A DNA stretch of 64,000 bases from Gonatopus flavifemur (GCA_018340375.1 JAFFJZ010000001.1:48662001-48726000), one strand, 5' to 3'. Shown: positions 1 through 11,469, counted from the stretch's first letter. Notes: a model not told the origin generated them from the letters alone. Program-made: numbers and translations.

Positions 1-48
1 TTGACTAAGAACGATTTTTTCATTGCATCAACGATTAAAAGTGCACTA

Positions 49-729
49 CACCAGAAATAATGATTAGTTACCCTTACTCTACATTAATTCCGGGAACTAA
101 ATACAGTTGTTAATATTTGAATAGCTGGAATGGTTGTTGGCTCAACTACATTCAAGTTTAATCCGCTGATTTTGGTTACTGTTAGTAATTTGAAGTTATC
201 TTCGCTACAGTGTTCATTACCGGCTTCTCCCAGATAACATCGGAAGTCTTCTGAACGTTTCAGCAACATAACCTAAGTTCTGCGCGGCTTGATGTCCGGG
301 GAGTAGGTTTTGATATGTTCAGAGAACTTCCATTTTTAGTGCACTCGAATACGCTCCCGGTACGTTCTTTTCATCTCACACGGAACGTCCTTAGTATGTT
401 TTCCAAACGTACTTTCATGGAAACTAACCTTTACAAACATATGTGTGGTATCGCAGAACGTCATTGACACCTTTATTGAACACATCCCCAAAACGTCGCT
501 TGGTGAAGATAAATAGAACATTACGGAACATTTGTATGTCCCTGGGACGTACATGCGACGTTCTTAGAACGTCCTGGGATCTCATTTGAACGTTCTCTGC
601 GTGAGTAAGTACGTTTTGTGAATGTTTAGAAAACCCCCCGATGCTATCCGGGCTGTTCTTTCATCACTCGGGACTAACTCTCACAACTGACTTCAGTTTG
701 TTAGTTTGAATGAATTATTTTTTCCAGTG
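49..729. mobile_element. MITE family ending CAC..AATAATGA, copy 1 (interrupted)
   Basis: The left end (CACCAGAAATAATGATTAG) and the inverse of the right end (CACTGGAAAAAATAATTCA) form an imperfect terminal inverted repeat, and the left end follows a TA. The body (about 60-228 and 653-729) closely matches a second copy at 4419-4672, including a shared ATACAGTTGTTRATATTTG stretch. It is split by the insertion at 229-652. It has no coding capacity. It is a non-autonomous DNA element, inferred from the termini and the second copy. Confidence 0.7.
229..652. mobile_element. ACGT-word inverted-repeat element nested in the 49-729 MITE
   Basis: The ends read CCCAGATAACATCGG and, inverted, CCCGGATAGCATCGG. 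The insertion is defined by comparison with the uninterrupted copy at 4419-4672. The interior carries about eleven ACGT cores (AACGTTC, GAACGTCC, GTACGTTC and similar) in about 370 bp, far above chance. Short frames across it are by-products of the repeats. No transposase is visible. Confidence 0.65.
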
Positions 730-1108
730 ATTCAAAAATTTTAGTAAATTCAGCGATGTGTTTTCTCGAGAAGTAATTGACCTGGCCACAGTGGTAAAAA
801 TCCCAAATATTTGGTAAATCTGTCGCATTTTTCAGTAGAACTGCCGAAAGAGTCTTGTATAATATTAACAAAAATCTTAATTGCAGCCTGAACTACTGAG
901 GAATTTGTCGGTGAATGTTATCGATTGTCTTGACAATGCAATCTGCTGAGATCTGTAACCTACTCTTTTTCTGTCAGGGAAAACTATCGTTTTATGTATC
1001 GTTACTTGCTCTATAACAAAATGATCAATTCCTGCAATAGAAAAAAAATCCACTACTAATCCCTGCCACTGTGAACTTATTTCATAACTTTCAAATTGGA
1101 ACTATAGT
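730..1108. other. Unassigned AT-rich DNA
   Basis: No long reading frame, clear inverted repeat or recognisable gene is seen here. Confidence 0.5.
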
Positions 1109-1410
1109 TCCAGAAAAGAAGAAATAGCTGTAGTAGCTACTCAATTTTTCAGCACCCTTTTTTCACCGCTGTAGCTAAAATAACTGCAGCTGTAGCTATT
1201 TTTTAGATACCTCAGTAGAAAATCGTAGCTGTATTTGCACAGGTTTTGTGGTTGATATTTGGATAGCCAAATAATTTAGCTGTTGAATTTTCGCTGCGAC
1301 AGCTACATTTCTTACTACTACCGCTAAGTGAGTGGCTGTGGCAGCTAAAAAAATGGCTCCCATAGTTAATTCTCAGCTATCCAAATAATAGCTAATCATT
1401 TTTTCTCGTG
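1109..1410. mobile_element. AGCT-word MITE, copy 1
   Basis: The right end inverted reads CACGAGAAAAAATGATTAGC and is followed by TA. The left end is a diverged CCAGAAAAGAAGAAATAGC. The interior is dense in TAGCTA, AGCTGT and ACAGCT words plus the marker GATATTTGGATAGCC. The same body recurs at 12967-14034, and in fragments at 7905-8042, 17621-18000 and 27118-27266. No coding capacity. Confidence 0.75.
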
Positions 1411-2592
1411 TATCAAGTCTCTAGTCCTCACTTCCGGTCGATCGTGAAAATAAATCTGCTGATTTTTAGCAAAATCATTCATCGACGCTTTGATTTCTTA
1501 AATCCTTTTTCTAATATCAAATCAACGCATTCTTTCCATGTGCGTGGTAAAAAAAATAAGGAACATCAACCATCATTGTTTTCTTGTTCAAAAAGTTGTA
1601 AATAGAATCAAGTTCTTCAACGCAATGTTACAATTCTAGGTACATTGCATACATTGGTCTCGAAAGGACAATATTTGTTGATTTGATTCAGTATATTGGA
1701 ATGAACGAAACATATTGGAAATTCAATTACAATTTTCCCTTTTGTTTGTTGTTTTGTCTGTACGGAGTAGTTTGTTCCGAACCCTTTTTCTTTATTGGTT
1801 TAACGGATCGAAGCGTCGATAGAAACAGAGAGCAAAAAATCGAACCGAATACGGTTGACGCTGCATCCAATTATTTGGAATTAGAAAATCCACAGGGCAC
1901 TACGTGTAATGTAAATTGAATTCACTCAGAACTTTTTGGTTCCTACTTTTAGATACTGTGTATTCGTCGATTTAGATGCATCGGGAATGATTTTATTCAA
2001 ATTACCTCTTCATTACACGTTACGTTAAATTATCGTTTAGAAATAATTTTTTTGTGATGAAAAATGTTGGACAAAAAATTTATGAATTTATTGGGTCGCT
2101 TCGATGTCTCCAACTCGAAAATTATATTCAATTTTATTCATCGTCAACCGCAGAACGTGAATCTCTAAATTTCCAATACTCCACGTCGATGGAAGAGTTT
2201 GATGTGTGCATAAGACGAGACAACTTCAATCAATTTGATCCCAATAATTGGGATCCAATTGTTGAATGAATTTATGATAAACTGGGCTCTAATTTCAGGG
2301 AATCTTCCAAATTTCATGTACATTTTCTTGAGGGAGAAATATTTAACTTGAATTTTGGGTCTCTAAACAGTATCAAGAGTTGAGAGTATGAGATGTTTTG
2401 TAAATGATCTCATCGTCAAGGATTGAGGCGAGAAAATATTTCATCAAATATTTCTTTAAACTAATTAAATATTATTCCAATGAATGAAATGGGTCTTCAC
2501 CGCATGGAGTGTTCCAACAAGTGGAGAACCAGTTCATCCATTATAGTAAAATTTCATCTCTCGTAGAAATTATGATTAGGAATTGGATGGGC
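1411..2592. other. Unassigned AT-rich DNA
   Basis: Only short frames without recognisable domains. No strong splice-site pair or repeat is seen. Confidence 0.45.
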
Positions 2593-3758
2593 CCCAGCTA
2601 GTTCTCCCAGATATTAAGTTGGTTTCTAGCTAATTTTGGAACGCACTTTCTAGCCTGTGCCCAGCCAGATGTCCTAGAGAATTGCTAGAATGTAGTTCAA
2701 GTTGTTAATTAGAAACGTAAAATCATATAAAAATCATTTTTCAGTAAAATCACATTTATGAATAAGGTGAAAATGTATTTTGAAATGTCATCTCAAGTCA
2801 AAAACATTGCTTTCGAATTTATCCCTTTAAAATAATCCCGAGTGACAAATTGAAACGTTTGGGCTTCCTCTGTTATTCCTCTGACTATCAATGTTGTTGC
2901 GTGATCAGTTGGCGCCAGAAAAATCTATTTGAACCAATATTCTCAAATGTTTGAGCAATCAAGTCAAATTAGCTGAAATGTGTTATCTAGTTAACCCCAC
3001 ATAGGTCCCATCTGGTACGTGGATGGTAAATGGGATGCCCAGACGAATTTCTACCAGGAATTGATCTAAAGAAATATTTCATAGATACCATTGGATGCAA
3101 TATTTTTTTTGCCAAATGACTTTTTTCCCTCGGTGTGGGATTTTCTTGAAACAATTGTTGAAAAGTTTCATCTGAAGGTGACATACGTTAGAGACGAGAT
3201 CATGTAATGATTCGAATATTTATTCTGAAAATCAAACTCTCAGTTGAATCCGCAGGGCAAAGTTGACGAAAGTTGACCAGAGTTGCGTCGACGTCATTTG
3301 GGATTTTGGCGAATATTGAATCTACATGAAAATTTGTCTGCAAAAGTTTTTATGAATATTTGTAGGAAATGAAGTTTGTGGGATTTGTTTGGTTTTCAAT
3401 GGGTTTAGAATTCTACTTACAAGGACCTCAATTTGGATAAATTCATAATCATTCAATAGGATCGCTGAGAAGAAGTAAGTTCTTAGAACGCATTCGTATA
3501 ATCCAACTCACCTATCTCAGGATATTTTGCCATGAACCAGACTTTCTCGAAGATGTAACAGAATTCTGAAAGTGGATTGGTTGATCATCGATACACCGAG
3601 AGGAATTGGAAGTTAACTTCATCATGGTCCTTTGTGACCCAGTACTTTGCTAGAAATGTAACTCATTGGGTCTAAGGTCTTAGGCCAAGTTGGGATGTTC
3701 CGGGCCTAGATAGGATCTCAGATAGTACAATTTTTAGAAAGGGAAATTTCTAGCTGGG
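2593..3758. mobile_element. Element with CCCAGCTAG / CTAGCTGGG ends
   Basis: The left end CCCAGCTAGTTCTCCCAG and the inverse of the right end CCCAGCTAGAAATTTCCC give a terminal inverted repeat. The right end belongs to the CCC-RRCTAG-AAATTT class also seen at 23421-24614 and 32718-32820. The interior has CCAGATG, GGCCTAG and CCCAGACG words but no domain-bearing frame. It is probably a non-autonomous element. The 1.17-kb extent rests on the two ends only. Confidence 0.5.
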
Positions 3759-4128
3759 TAATTATGAAATGGCGATGACATTCTGAATCAATTTGCAATA
3801 TTTCATAGTGAATTCCATTGGGAAGTCAGTATATTCCTCCGATACTAAATTCCCACAGTAATTTAATTCTGAATTTTACTATAAAATTCCAATCCATGGG
3901 ACAGGAGCCTCATTATTTTTTTCTTCCTTCCTTGTGATGTTGCATGGACTGGGGGAGGAGAGCAACCTGTGAAGCTCCTACACAACGTCACATCACATGC
4001 CACCCTTGAAATGAAGAACACCATAATGAAGTGCGACGTGGATATCTCGCATCTCGATATCTCTGGTGTTTATCATTATCGGCTCTGGTCGATGCATCAC
4101 ATTTTATGCAATATGCACTCCCGATGCT
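3759..4128. other. Unassigned DNA
   Basis: No gene or strong repeat recognised. Confidence 0.4.
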
Positions 4129-4296
4129 CATATAGCACTCGAAGAATTTTTTTTCAAGAACAAGAACAAAATTCTTTCAGAACCCTTTCCTAACCAATTG
4201 TTTCTTTCAGAGTTTCTTAAGAATTAATTAGTTCGAAGAGAGTTCTTAGGGAATTTTGTTCTTGTTATTGGCAAAGAATTCTTCGAGTGCTATATG
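4129..4296. mobile_element. 168-bp hairpin MITE
   Basis: The ends CATATAGCACTCGAAGAATT and, inverted, the same 20 bases are a near-perfect inverted repeat. It extends imperfectly inward through AAGAACAAAATTC. The centre is about 60 bp. The sequence forms one long hairpin and carries repeated GAAC/GAATTC words. No coding capacity. Confidence 0.75.
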
Positions 4297-4418
4297 GGTC
4301 GTTGAATGGAGTATCAAAATTAGCTATACATATATTTCAATCAACTTCAAAGCTACACCGAGAGAAAAAGTATGCTCTAAACGCAAAGGAGCCCTTCACG
4401 CCTCTAACGCTGTTGTTA

Positions 4419-4672
4419 CAGCAAAAAAAATAATGAGTTACCCTTACTCCAAATTAGATCCAGCAACTAGATACAGTTGTTGATATTTGGATAACTCAAA
4501 CGGGCGTTGGCTCAGCTAAATTCGAATTTAATTTCTCCGTCTTTAGTTGCTGTTACTAATTTGAAGTTGCCTTTGCTACAGCTTTAATTCCCGGCTTCTA
4601 TTCTTTTGTTACTCGGAACTAATTCTCACAACTAACATCAGTTCATTCGGTCAAATAAATTATTTTTTTCGG
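4419..4672. mobile_element. Copy 2 of the 49-729 MITE family, inside the 4356 MITE
   Basis: It starts CAGCAAAAAAAATAATGAG directly after the TA at 4417-4418 and ends AAATTATTTTTTTCGG. The body aligns along its length with 49-228 plus 653-729, without the ACGT-word insertion. The right terminus runs straight into the next element, so it is either truncated or was itself a target. Confidence 0.7.
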
Positions 4673-4892
4673 TTTAGGGTAAGATGGAGTGAAATGACCA
4701 TTTTCGTATTCAGTGTGCTGTAAAATACGCAGCTTGCGTGATATTCCCAAACCCATACCCCTTCGTTGGAATTTGAACCCCTAGCTACAAAATTCAATGA
4801 CAAAGGTTTTATGTAAGTTGAACTCACTATAAGTTATAGTTGTTTACAAATGGTTGTTTTATCCCGGGGTCATTTTACCTCATCTTACTCTA
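4673..4892. mobile_element. GTAAGATG inverted-repeat MITE
   Basis: The left end TTTAGGGTAAGATGGAG..ATGACC is inverted at the right end as TAGAGTAAGATGAGG..ATGACC, an imperfect repeat of about 28 bp. It is about 220 bp and non-coding. It lies directly against the preceding element inside the older MITE. Confidence 0.7.
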
Positions 4893-5040
4893 TAACGTGC
4901 TTTTAACGCATGACAGCATGCTCAGAACACATGAGACTCATACTCAAAAAGCATGGGCTCATGCGCTTAACGCACGTTACTGATCTCTTACTGTGATCAA
5001 CAAGTAAGGTGAATTTGTTTATAAAATGTAAATTCTTGAT

Positions 5041-5915
5041 TCATTCTTCCAAATCAATTTCATCCCCTTCAAAGTAATCCCCGTACGATAAAACGCACTC
5101 TCGCACAAAGCTTTTTCCAGTCCTCGAAACAGTCGGAATAGTCTTTTTTCGGTAGAGCCTTCAACACGCAGAAAAACATATTTTAAAAATTCCCATAATT
5201 TATTGAGGATTAGCGCCAGTCTGTGACGAATGAAATTATTTACCTGAATATAGCTTCAAAAGTACCATAATTTCTTGTAGAAATACGTCTAATTATGGGC
5301 CTCTTTAAAAGTAAATTCAAGTGAAACCTTTATCTGTCAGAGACTGGCGCTGATCCTCAATAAATTATGGGACTTCTCAATACATCTGTTTTCTGCGTGA
5401 AGACCTTCTTCGATTCGGGTTTTATCTCCTCAATCGTGTCAAAACGGCGTCTCCGCGTTGGCCTTCTGAGTTTGCCCAATAGCCCGAAGTCCCCCGAAGC
5501 CAAATCGGACGAATACGGTGGCTGCGGAACGATATGAATCGAGTTTTTGGCAAAAAAGTCGCGAAGAAGTTGTTCGCCTATAATTCCGGCCGTTCCAGGT
5601 TTGGGCTGAGCCAAATGATATCCCAACACTATCAGCGAGGTCTCTAATAATTGTCAATCGACGATTTTCAAGCACCAAATCGTCAATTTTTTGGACGTGG
5701 CCCTCGTCGGTAGACATTGATGGTCGTCCAGAGCGCGGTTCATCTTCAACGCGTTCTTGGCCCACTTTGAACTCGTTGTACCACTTATAAACGTTTTTTT
5801 GTGCCTTAGTTCGATCACCAAAGGCCTTCCGGAACATTTTCAACGTGTCCGCACAAGAATAATCGTTCCACAAAGAAAATTTGATGCATGTTCTTTGCTC
5901 AAAAAAATCACCCAT
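5041..5915 (-). pseudogene. mariner transposase remnant
   Basis: Tc1/mariner DDD-type transposase, which normally cuts and pastes its element at TA. The minus-strand frame from about 5915 keeps the N-terminal helix-turn-helix region (EQRTCIKFS, WYNEFKVGQERVEDEPRSGR, LADSVGISFGSAQT). The frame then jumps to the C-terminal catalytic block (PQPPYSSDLASGDF, then FDTIEEIKPESKK). The middle, including the first two catalytic Asp, is missing, while the third Asp (in SGDF) is kept. After the 5165-5399 MITE the tail resumes (CFEDWKK) and ends with GDYFEGDEIDLEE and a stop at 5041, with a +1 shift between those blocks. It cannot make active enzyme. Confidence 0.9.
5165..5399. mobile_element. 235-bp MITE inserted in the mariner transposase
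   Basis: The ends CACGCAGAAAA and TTTTCTGCGTG bound a long hairpin. Both arms carry CCCATAATTTATTGAGGAT and GCGCCAGTCT. It splits the transposase reading frame between ESKK and KALPKKDY. Joining the flanks restores the coding order, with a short AA overlap as possible target duplication. It is the youngest layer of this nest. Confidence 0.88.
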
Positions 5916-6173
5916 TGTAAAAATCGAAAAATTCACTTCTGGTTGTTGACAAAAACACGTGTAAATCGGAGATAATTAAACGTTTCGACAAACAGACGTT
6001 CGACAAATGTTATAGACAGCCCTACCAACCTAGGAAAAAAAACTTACCTGCCTTTTTAATACCCGGGAGTTTTAAATGACAATTTCACCTTACTTTCTGA
6101 TCGCAGTATAACAAATGCGTTAGAAGTCTGGAGTGCTCCCTTGCATTTAGAGCATGCTTTTTCTCTCGGTGTA

Positions 6174-7904
6174 TGGAAGATTGAGTGCTTCCAAAATAAA
6201 CCTTGAAAATATGAAAACCATTTGTATATTACAAGAATGATTATGTACCAAACAATTGTTTAAATTTGAGATTTTACAACGCAGAAGCTTCGTACAAACG
6301 TTAACGCATAGAATCCGCCATGAACTTACAATGAAATTTCCAACCGTCTGTCTCTCAAGGAGAATTTTTTAGTGTAATTAAACTTTTATGCGTCTTGAAA
6401 ATGAAGCACGTATCGATGTTAAATTGGATGGATAATTAAGTATTCCTTTCACTCGTCCATTATAGCAGCAGCAACAAAACGAAGAATAAAATGTGAGCTC
6501 TTTGTATTATTTAAGCTGACATTTCAGTTGTAAATTTTGATGACTCGTTTGTGAGAAGATTGTATCGCCATGAGGAAACGTAGGATCAAATTTGTTCTTA
6601 TAGGCGCAAGACAAACTTGGGGGAACAAGTTCCGAGAATTTTATTCTCCTTCCCCTACTCCGACTCCCGACAATCTCACGTTTAAATTTCAAATTTCTTC
6701 AAAAGGAACGGAGAGTGTAATTTTCCTCCGAAGAATTGAAAAGACTTTCTCAGTCGAAAATTGTCCTTGTATCGAAAAATATTCCAACCTCATCCCGATT
6801 TCTGTACACAAAAATTTCTCAATGATTTTCAATAGCTGTAATCGCTTTGTTTATTGATTGTGATGAAAATGAATCGAGTATACGTAATGATTATCCGTGA
6901 AGTGGAGTACTTTTTCGCGACGATGATAACCGAAGATTTTTGACAACCCAATCAAGATATAATAGATTCCAATTTGAGATGAAGTATGGAATCTCTTTTC
7001 CATCAGATTTCAAGATGAGGTAGAATATAGTATATTCCCTTTCCTCAGTATTTTTCATCCTCCGCAGAAGCATGCTTGTTCGATATTTCGCGCAGAGGTA
7101 GAAAAACTTTACTCGTCGGATGTTGACGATTTCGATTTGATATATAACTCGAAGTGAAGTATAAAGACACGTATATCGAAAGAGCATAGAAAATTAATTC
7201 CGACGCGATCAAAATATAGTGATGAGTTATTACAGAAGTGAGTATAAAGTGAGAATGAAAATGAATGAGAGGACAGAGTGTTCGAGAGTACGAAAAGGCG
7301 CGCAAATAGATGGATGGATGGATCGAGAGAAAGAGATGGTATCATAAAATTTTGCCGAGCAGCAAAGTAAGCGACGAACGTAATGACGTTTTCCCATGTT
7401 TATGGGCCACCGTAAAAGTGAAATGACTTCGTTGGAAATTTTACGTTACAGGGTGCTGCCTGCTCTCCTCTCTTTCGGTATACCTTTTTTCTTCGATCCT
7501 GCTCCTCTCTTCGTCTATCCACAATAACGTTGGATGTCCTTATACTTTTAGCTGTATCAACGATGAGTTCGGTGAGAGTTACAGCTTCGCATAGCTGTAC
7601 GTTCGTGTATATATCTGTAAACGGAATGAAATATAACGTAGCATGGATTTATTGGTTTCCGGATATTATGTACCTTGGCGTTGCATTGAGCGAATAATTC
7701 ACTCCTCCGTAGTACTACGACTTAGAGAACTCGACTTTATGAACACCAAAACGTAACCACATTCGCATTATAAGCATTTTATTCCAGTTTCTTGTAGGAA
7801 AAAATATGATCGGTCTCTACTGAGATTTTTATGACAACCGATAGAGTTTGAAAAGAATTATTTCGTTATTCCAACTAATCATGATACGTACGTGATGTGC
7901 TTGA
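6174..7904. other. Unassigned, apparently single-copy DNA
   Basis: Overlapping short frames on both strands have no recognisable domain. GC is slightly higher around 7.35-7.60 kb. No repeat boundaries are seen. Confidence 0.4.
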
Positions 7905-8042
7905 TATTTAGATTGCTAAAAATTAACTATGGGAGCTAAAATCTAGCTTTTACAGATATTTTTTCCGCTATCTAAATATCAAATACCCAAAATAGCTACC
8001 ACAGCTAATTTCTAACTACCATAGTGAATTATTTTCCTTCGT
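7905..8042. mobile_element. AGCT-word MITE fragment
   Basis: It contains GGGAGCTAAAATCTAGC, a degraded TAAATATCAAATACCC marker and GCTACCACAGCTAATTTC, as in the family at 1109-1410. The right end is a worn TTTTCCTTCGTA. Only part of the element remains. Confidence 0.55.
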
Positions 8043-9305
8043 ACACAACATCGGATGGAATATACCAATTGCCTGAGACGAAATGTTTTAGCGCAAGGAA
8101 CCAATATTATATCGAGAGTGAGGGAAGCAATCATTCGATTAGATCTTTCAAATATTGAAATTTATTCTTCAATTGGTGCCAAAATTTGCACTTGATTCAA
8201 CATAATTTTCATACAAAATACGAAAAAACCTGTCTGAAAACTTTTTTATTCACACCGATTTGAAATAAAATTTCAAAATCCCCTGTGGGAATCAATAAGA
8301 AAGTTCAAAGGTACAAATTCGGTCCATTCGGATTGAATTTTTTAAATTGGACCTAATGGACTTCTTCAATCCAGGATGATGGGAGAACAGAACTCTTCCA
8401 GAGCACGGACGTGAGATAGAATTGTGAGCAAGCGAGGGTGATATATCTCTCAGGGAAGTTGAAGATACAAAAAGTTCTTCAATTCATTAAACTACACTCA
8501 CTGTCTGACGAAACTGCAACACACTTTGAGCAAACAAGGGATTGAGAGGAACAGTACAATCATCGAAATTAACTACAGAAGAAACATACGCGAGGGTTAT
8601 GAAGATGAAGTGAGAAAGAAAGAGACGACTCGAATTTAATGGTGTTCTTTACAACGGTTCGCCGTAAGCTCTACAACAACGATCTTTGGAGACCTCCTAT
8701 AGATGAACTTATGACGCGTATCGCATTCCGATCGCACTGTGCGATATCAATAATTTGATCCGAAGTGCTTTGCCACAAAGCTATTTGCGTATTCCTAACT
8801 TTTATATGCTATGTATTAAAATTATAATGCCCCATCGAGTCACAGAAATACCATTCGAATGAGAGGAAACTTTTATTATCTGAATACAATTTTACGATTC
8901 GTATATTCAACAAGAATAATTAATATTTGAAATATTCTCTTTTACTTTTCGATGAAGAGAAATTGTATCGTTCACTATATTGTACCTTTGTTCATTGAGA
9001 ATTATTCGTATAGAATGAAACCCTGCTGTACACTTGTACGTATTTTCTATGATTTTCCTCTTGTGCACATTCTCATTTCCTCATTTCCATAATACAAGCG
9101 AATTCTCGTAATGTGCACTATTTCTTTTTTTATTCCATATTCTCTACCATGTTCCCATTATACATTTCATCTTATCGAACGTTTGAACAATCGAAAGATC
9201 TCCGTTGTGGTCAGCGTTTTATTTTTGTTCACAATGTTTTGTAGAATCGTGTTAAATTTTGTGGCATAAATTTTCAGTTGGTATTGTTGATGAGAACAAA
9301 TTTTT
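8043..9305. other. Unassigned AT-rich DNA
   Basis: No gene-like frame, structured RNA or element boundary recognised. Confidence 0.4.
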
Positions 9306-9306
9306 A

Positions 9307-9325
9307 ATAGATAGATAGATAGATG
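9307..9325. repeat. (GATA)n microsatellite
   Basis: About four and a half ATAG units. Probably the replicated tail of the LINE remnant read on the minus strand. Confidence 0.85.
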
Positions 9326-9525
9326 AATAGATTTTTTATTGTATATAAAGAAATACACTTCTTATCACAAGGGGTGAAAATATGATAAGTATCATTCATT
9401 CAAACAAAATGCATGTACTTTACAACAATTCACAACATAATAATATATGGCTTTAATACAGTCTAGGCTCTTTACTAATAATAAATTTTCTATATTGCTA
9501 ATTTGATATTCAATTATGTATTTAT

Positions 9526-9786
9526 TCAGGTACGTTTTTCTATATTATTATTATATATAGAGCATCTTAAGAAGAAATGTGACAAGTTTTCAGATTCCTG
9601 CAGGTTACAGATCTGCCAATTTTCGAATTGTTTCAATCTATAGCAAAGGCCATTGCATGTGAATTTTATGTCACCATATTTAGAAACAAGGCGGCATCGA
9701 AGGAAAATCCTAATCATGTAAAGTGACACTTTATCAGATACAGAATTCATCACATTAAGCTTGTTTCTTGGTATTTTGCAATGCAT
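9526..9786 (-). pseudogene. C-terminal end of a LINE ORF2-like protein
   Basis: The frame contains W-Q-I-C-N-L-(8 residues)-H-F-F-L-R-C-S-I-Y, the Cys/His arrangement found after the reverse transcriptase domain of many non-LTR retrotransposons. It is preceded by a basic, hydrophobic segment (RIFLRCRLVSKYGDIK). The frame is also open for a few codons upstream until a TAA near 9820, so the copy is broken. No catalytic RT motif is present. Confidence 0.4.
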
Positions 9787-10039
9787 TGACTCTAGTTTCC
9801 TGTAATTTTCCCCATCTTACTGCAACAAATGCTCCCAGGTGGATACCGTGAGATCCAATAAGAGCCCTTCATATTCAATCTTTTTGAGAATCTCATCAAA
9901 ATTGCTTATCCAAATATATTGACAAATTTTTAATCGAGAAAATGAATAAGATTTCAATGATTAATTTCAAATTTCTAAAATCCTGTTCACCAAATTCGTG
10001 GTTTCAAACGAATCGTAAAATCGAGAGATATTGTTCTTA

Positions 10040-10446
10040 TCACAGCTGGTCTTTCCCCAAATGATTTTGAGGTGGTAATACAACGATCTTCAATGTTTGT
10101 GTAATTCTACAATAAACTGCCAAATTGCGGAAAATCCATTTGTCGCAAGTTTTCTCTAATTCTTCAACGGTCCGGCCTGTATACAGAGTAGAAGGTAAAG
10201 TAGCTTGAGAAATACATACATCTAGCCTCAGATTTCGGTTGTGGTTCCTCAGAGGATATGGTGTGGGTGCGCGTCCATTAAGTTGACCAATTCTGTACCC
10301 GTGATCCGCCCACAATGCAAGCCAGCTAAATATTCATATTATGATGGTTAAATACACCGAGATGAAAGTTTTAATCTAGCGACTTACGCATCACATGCGA
10401 CATGGTGGGAAAGTGATTCCCAAATTGATACTTGAGGGACTTGTAA
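10040..10446 (-). CDS. Possible two-exon host gene fragment (3' end), function unknown
   Basis: On the minus strand, 10446-10388 and 10325-10040 join across a 62-bp intron. The intron has a good donor (GC|GTAAGT) and an ATTTAG acceptor with pyrimidine-rich sequence upstream. Together they give 114 codons and a stop. The product ends LPPQNHLGKDQL and contains ACDAWLALWADHGYRIGQLN, APTPYPLRNHNRNLRLDVC and a YTGRTVEELEKTCDKW helix. The last parts weakly recall the C-terminal half of DUF547 proteins, from memory only. A TAG lies just 5' of the first exon, so an upstream exon would be needed; a weak AG sits there. It could also be a decayed copy. Confidence 0.3.
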
Positions 10447-10672
10447 CTATTCATCTTCGCATCTGGATATTTTGAGTTTATAAACAAAATGCAAAAGATC
10501 TAACGTTTAGAAGGTAATATTCTGAACTAGCTGTATGGAGCCCATACGTGAATCTGAAAAATGAGAAAATCAATGTTCTCCAGATTGACTTGGATTTAAC
10601 TAGAACTATGAAGATCTAATTACTTGTTTCTAAAATTACTTAATGCTCGCAAACCATCTGAAAATGAAGGTA

Positions 10673-11469
10673 CACTACCGGTCGAAAGTATTTTACCACC
10701 TCTCGAAGAAACTCGAAATCTTTGAAGTTTCATATCTCGGCCGGAAATGGAACCACAACTGAACAACCGTTTTGAAGGAAAACATGTGCTCTTTGCAGGA
10801 ATCTTGGCCTTAGTCACCTGACTGAAGTTCGTTATTAGCTGTGTTTAGTTGAAGTCACGATATTCTTCGTTTTTTTTCCTACGATTAAAACTTCTGCATG
10901 TTTTTGGGTGATGTTTTTCCTGGAAGAATGAGATCATACATTCGATAGAGCATAGATTGAGCTTCAAAATGCTGTTTGTTTTCTCTTCTACGATCATTCC
11001 TCCCGGAGTTAAGTCATTTTTTATGGAAGAAGATTGACTGATCAGTCTGAGACTGCAAGACACTCCATCACAGATGAGAAGAGTGGGAGAAATTAAATGT
11101 GCCTCAATAATTCCCATAATTTGTGGGCATGTAGGAAATGTTGGAAGGCAACTTTCTCCCTTGTAACAGTTTTCGATTGGACCGGTACTTCCGGAGTTAC
11201 AACACCCTGTCTGGAAACTTACTTCTTCCACAAAAAATAACAGAAGTTTTAATCAGCGAAAAAAAACGGAAAATATCGTGATATCAACTGAACACAACTG
11301 ATAACGAACCTCAGTCAGGTCACCAAGGCCAGGATCCCTGCAGAGAGCACATCTTTTCCTTCCAAACAGTTGCTCGGTTTTGGTTCTACCACTATTTCCG
11401 GCTGAGATATGAAACTTCAAAGATTTCGAGTTCCTTCGAGAGGTGGTAAAATACTTTTGACCGGTAGTG
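10673..11469. mobile_element. Tc1-like element, 797 bp, decayed
   Basis: The ends CACTACCGGTCGAAAGTATT and, inverted, CACTACCGGTCAAAAGTATT are flanked by TA on both sides. The inverted repeats run inward about 200 bp (to about 10868 and from about 11268), sharing GAAACTTCAAAGATTTCGAG and GGTGACC-type words. Termini with ACCGGTCAAAAG are typical of Tc1 elements. The centre holds only faint traces of a transposase on the plus strand (a WTGTSG stretch where a W-P-x-R-S-P-D motif would lie), so the copy is non-autonomous. Minus-strand frames here are by-products. Confidence 0.85.

Larger units (their letters stand above)
4980..6106 (-). mobile_element. mariner element, internally deleted
   Basis: Inserted at a TA of the 4356 MITE, with TA at 4978-4979 and 6107-6108. 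The outer sequences CTGTGATCAACAAGTAAGG (left, from 4991) and CTGCGATCAGAAAGTAAGG (right, inverted) are the terminal repeat. The left side has about 11 extra bases before it. It encodes a broken mariner transposase on the minus strand and is itself split by a 235-bp MITE. At about 0.89 kb without that MITE it is shorter than an intact mariner of about 1.3 kb. Confidence 0.88.
4356..6171. mobile_element. CACCGAGAGAAAAAG MITE split by two later insertions
   Basis: The ends CACCGAGAGAAAAAGTATGC and, inverted, CACCGAGAGAAAAAGCATGC are flanked by TA on both sides (4354-4355, 6172-6173). The three MITE pieces (4356-4418, about 4893-4979, 6107-6171) concatenate to match the intact 213-bp copy at 50449-50661. 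The gaps are filled by the element pair at 4419-4892 and the mariner at 4980-6106, so both arrived later. Words such as GCATG and AACGC recur inside. Confidence 0.9.
9306..9850 (-). mobile_element. 3' end of a non-LTR retrotransposon
   Basis: Read on the minus strand: the end of a reverse-transcriptase-type reading frame (see 9526-9786), then about 200 bp of AT-rich 3' untranslated sequence, then a tetranucleotide tail of CTAT units at 9307-9325. LINE-like elements of the CR1/Jockey type often end in short tandem repeats rather than poly(A). The 5' part is missing, as is usual for LINE copies. Inference from layout and motif; no full-length copy is in the window. Confidence 0.45.

Noticed and set aside
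5357..5629. Separate small gene ending RSPIIY
   Set aside because: It is the catalytic end of the deleted mariner transposase running into the nested 235-bp MITE.
10845..11231. Minus-strand frame of 128 codons with many Cys
   Set aside because: It lies wholly inside the 797-bp Tc1-like element, antisense to faint transposase traces, so it is a by-product of transposon sequence.
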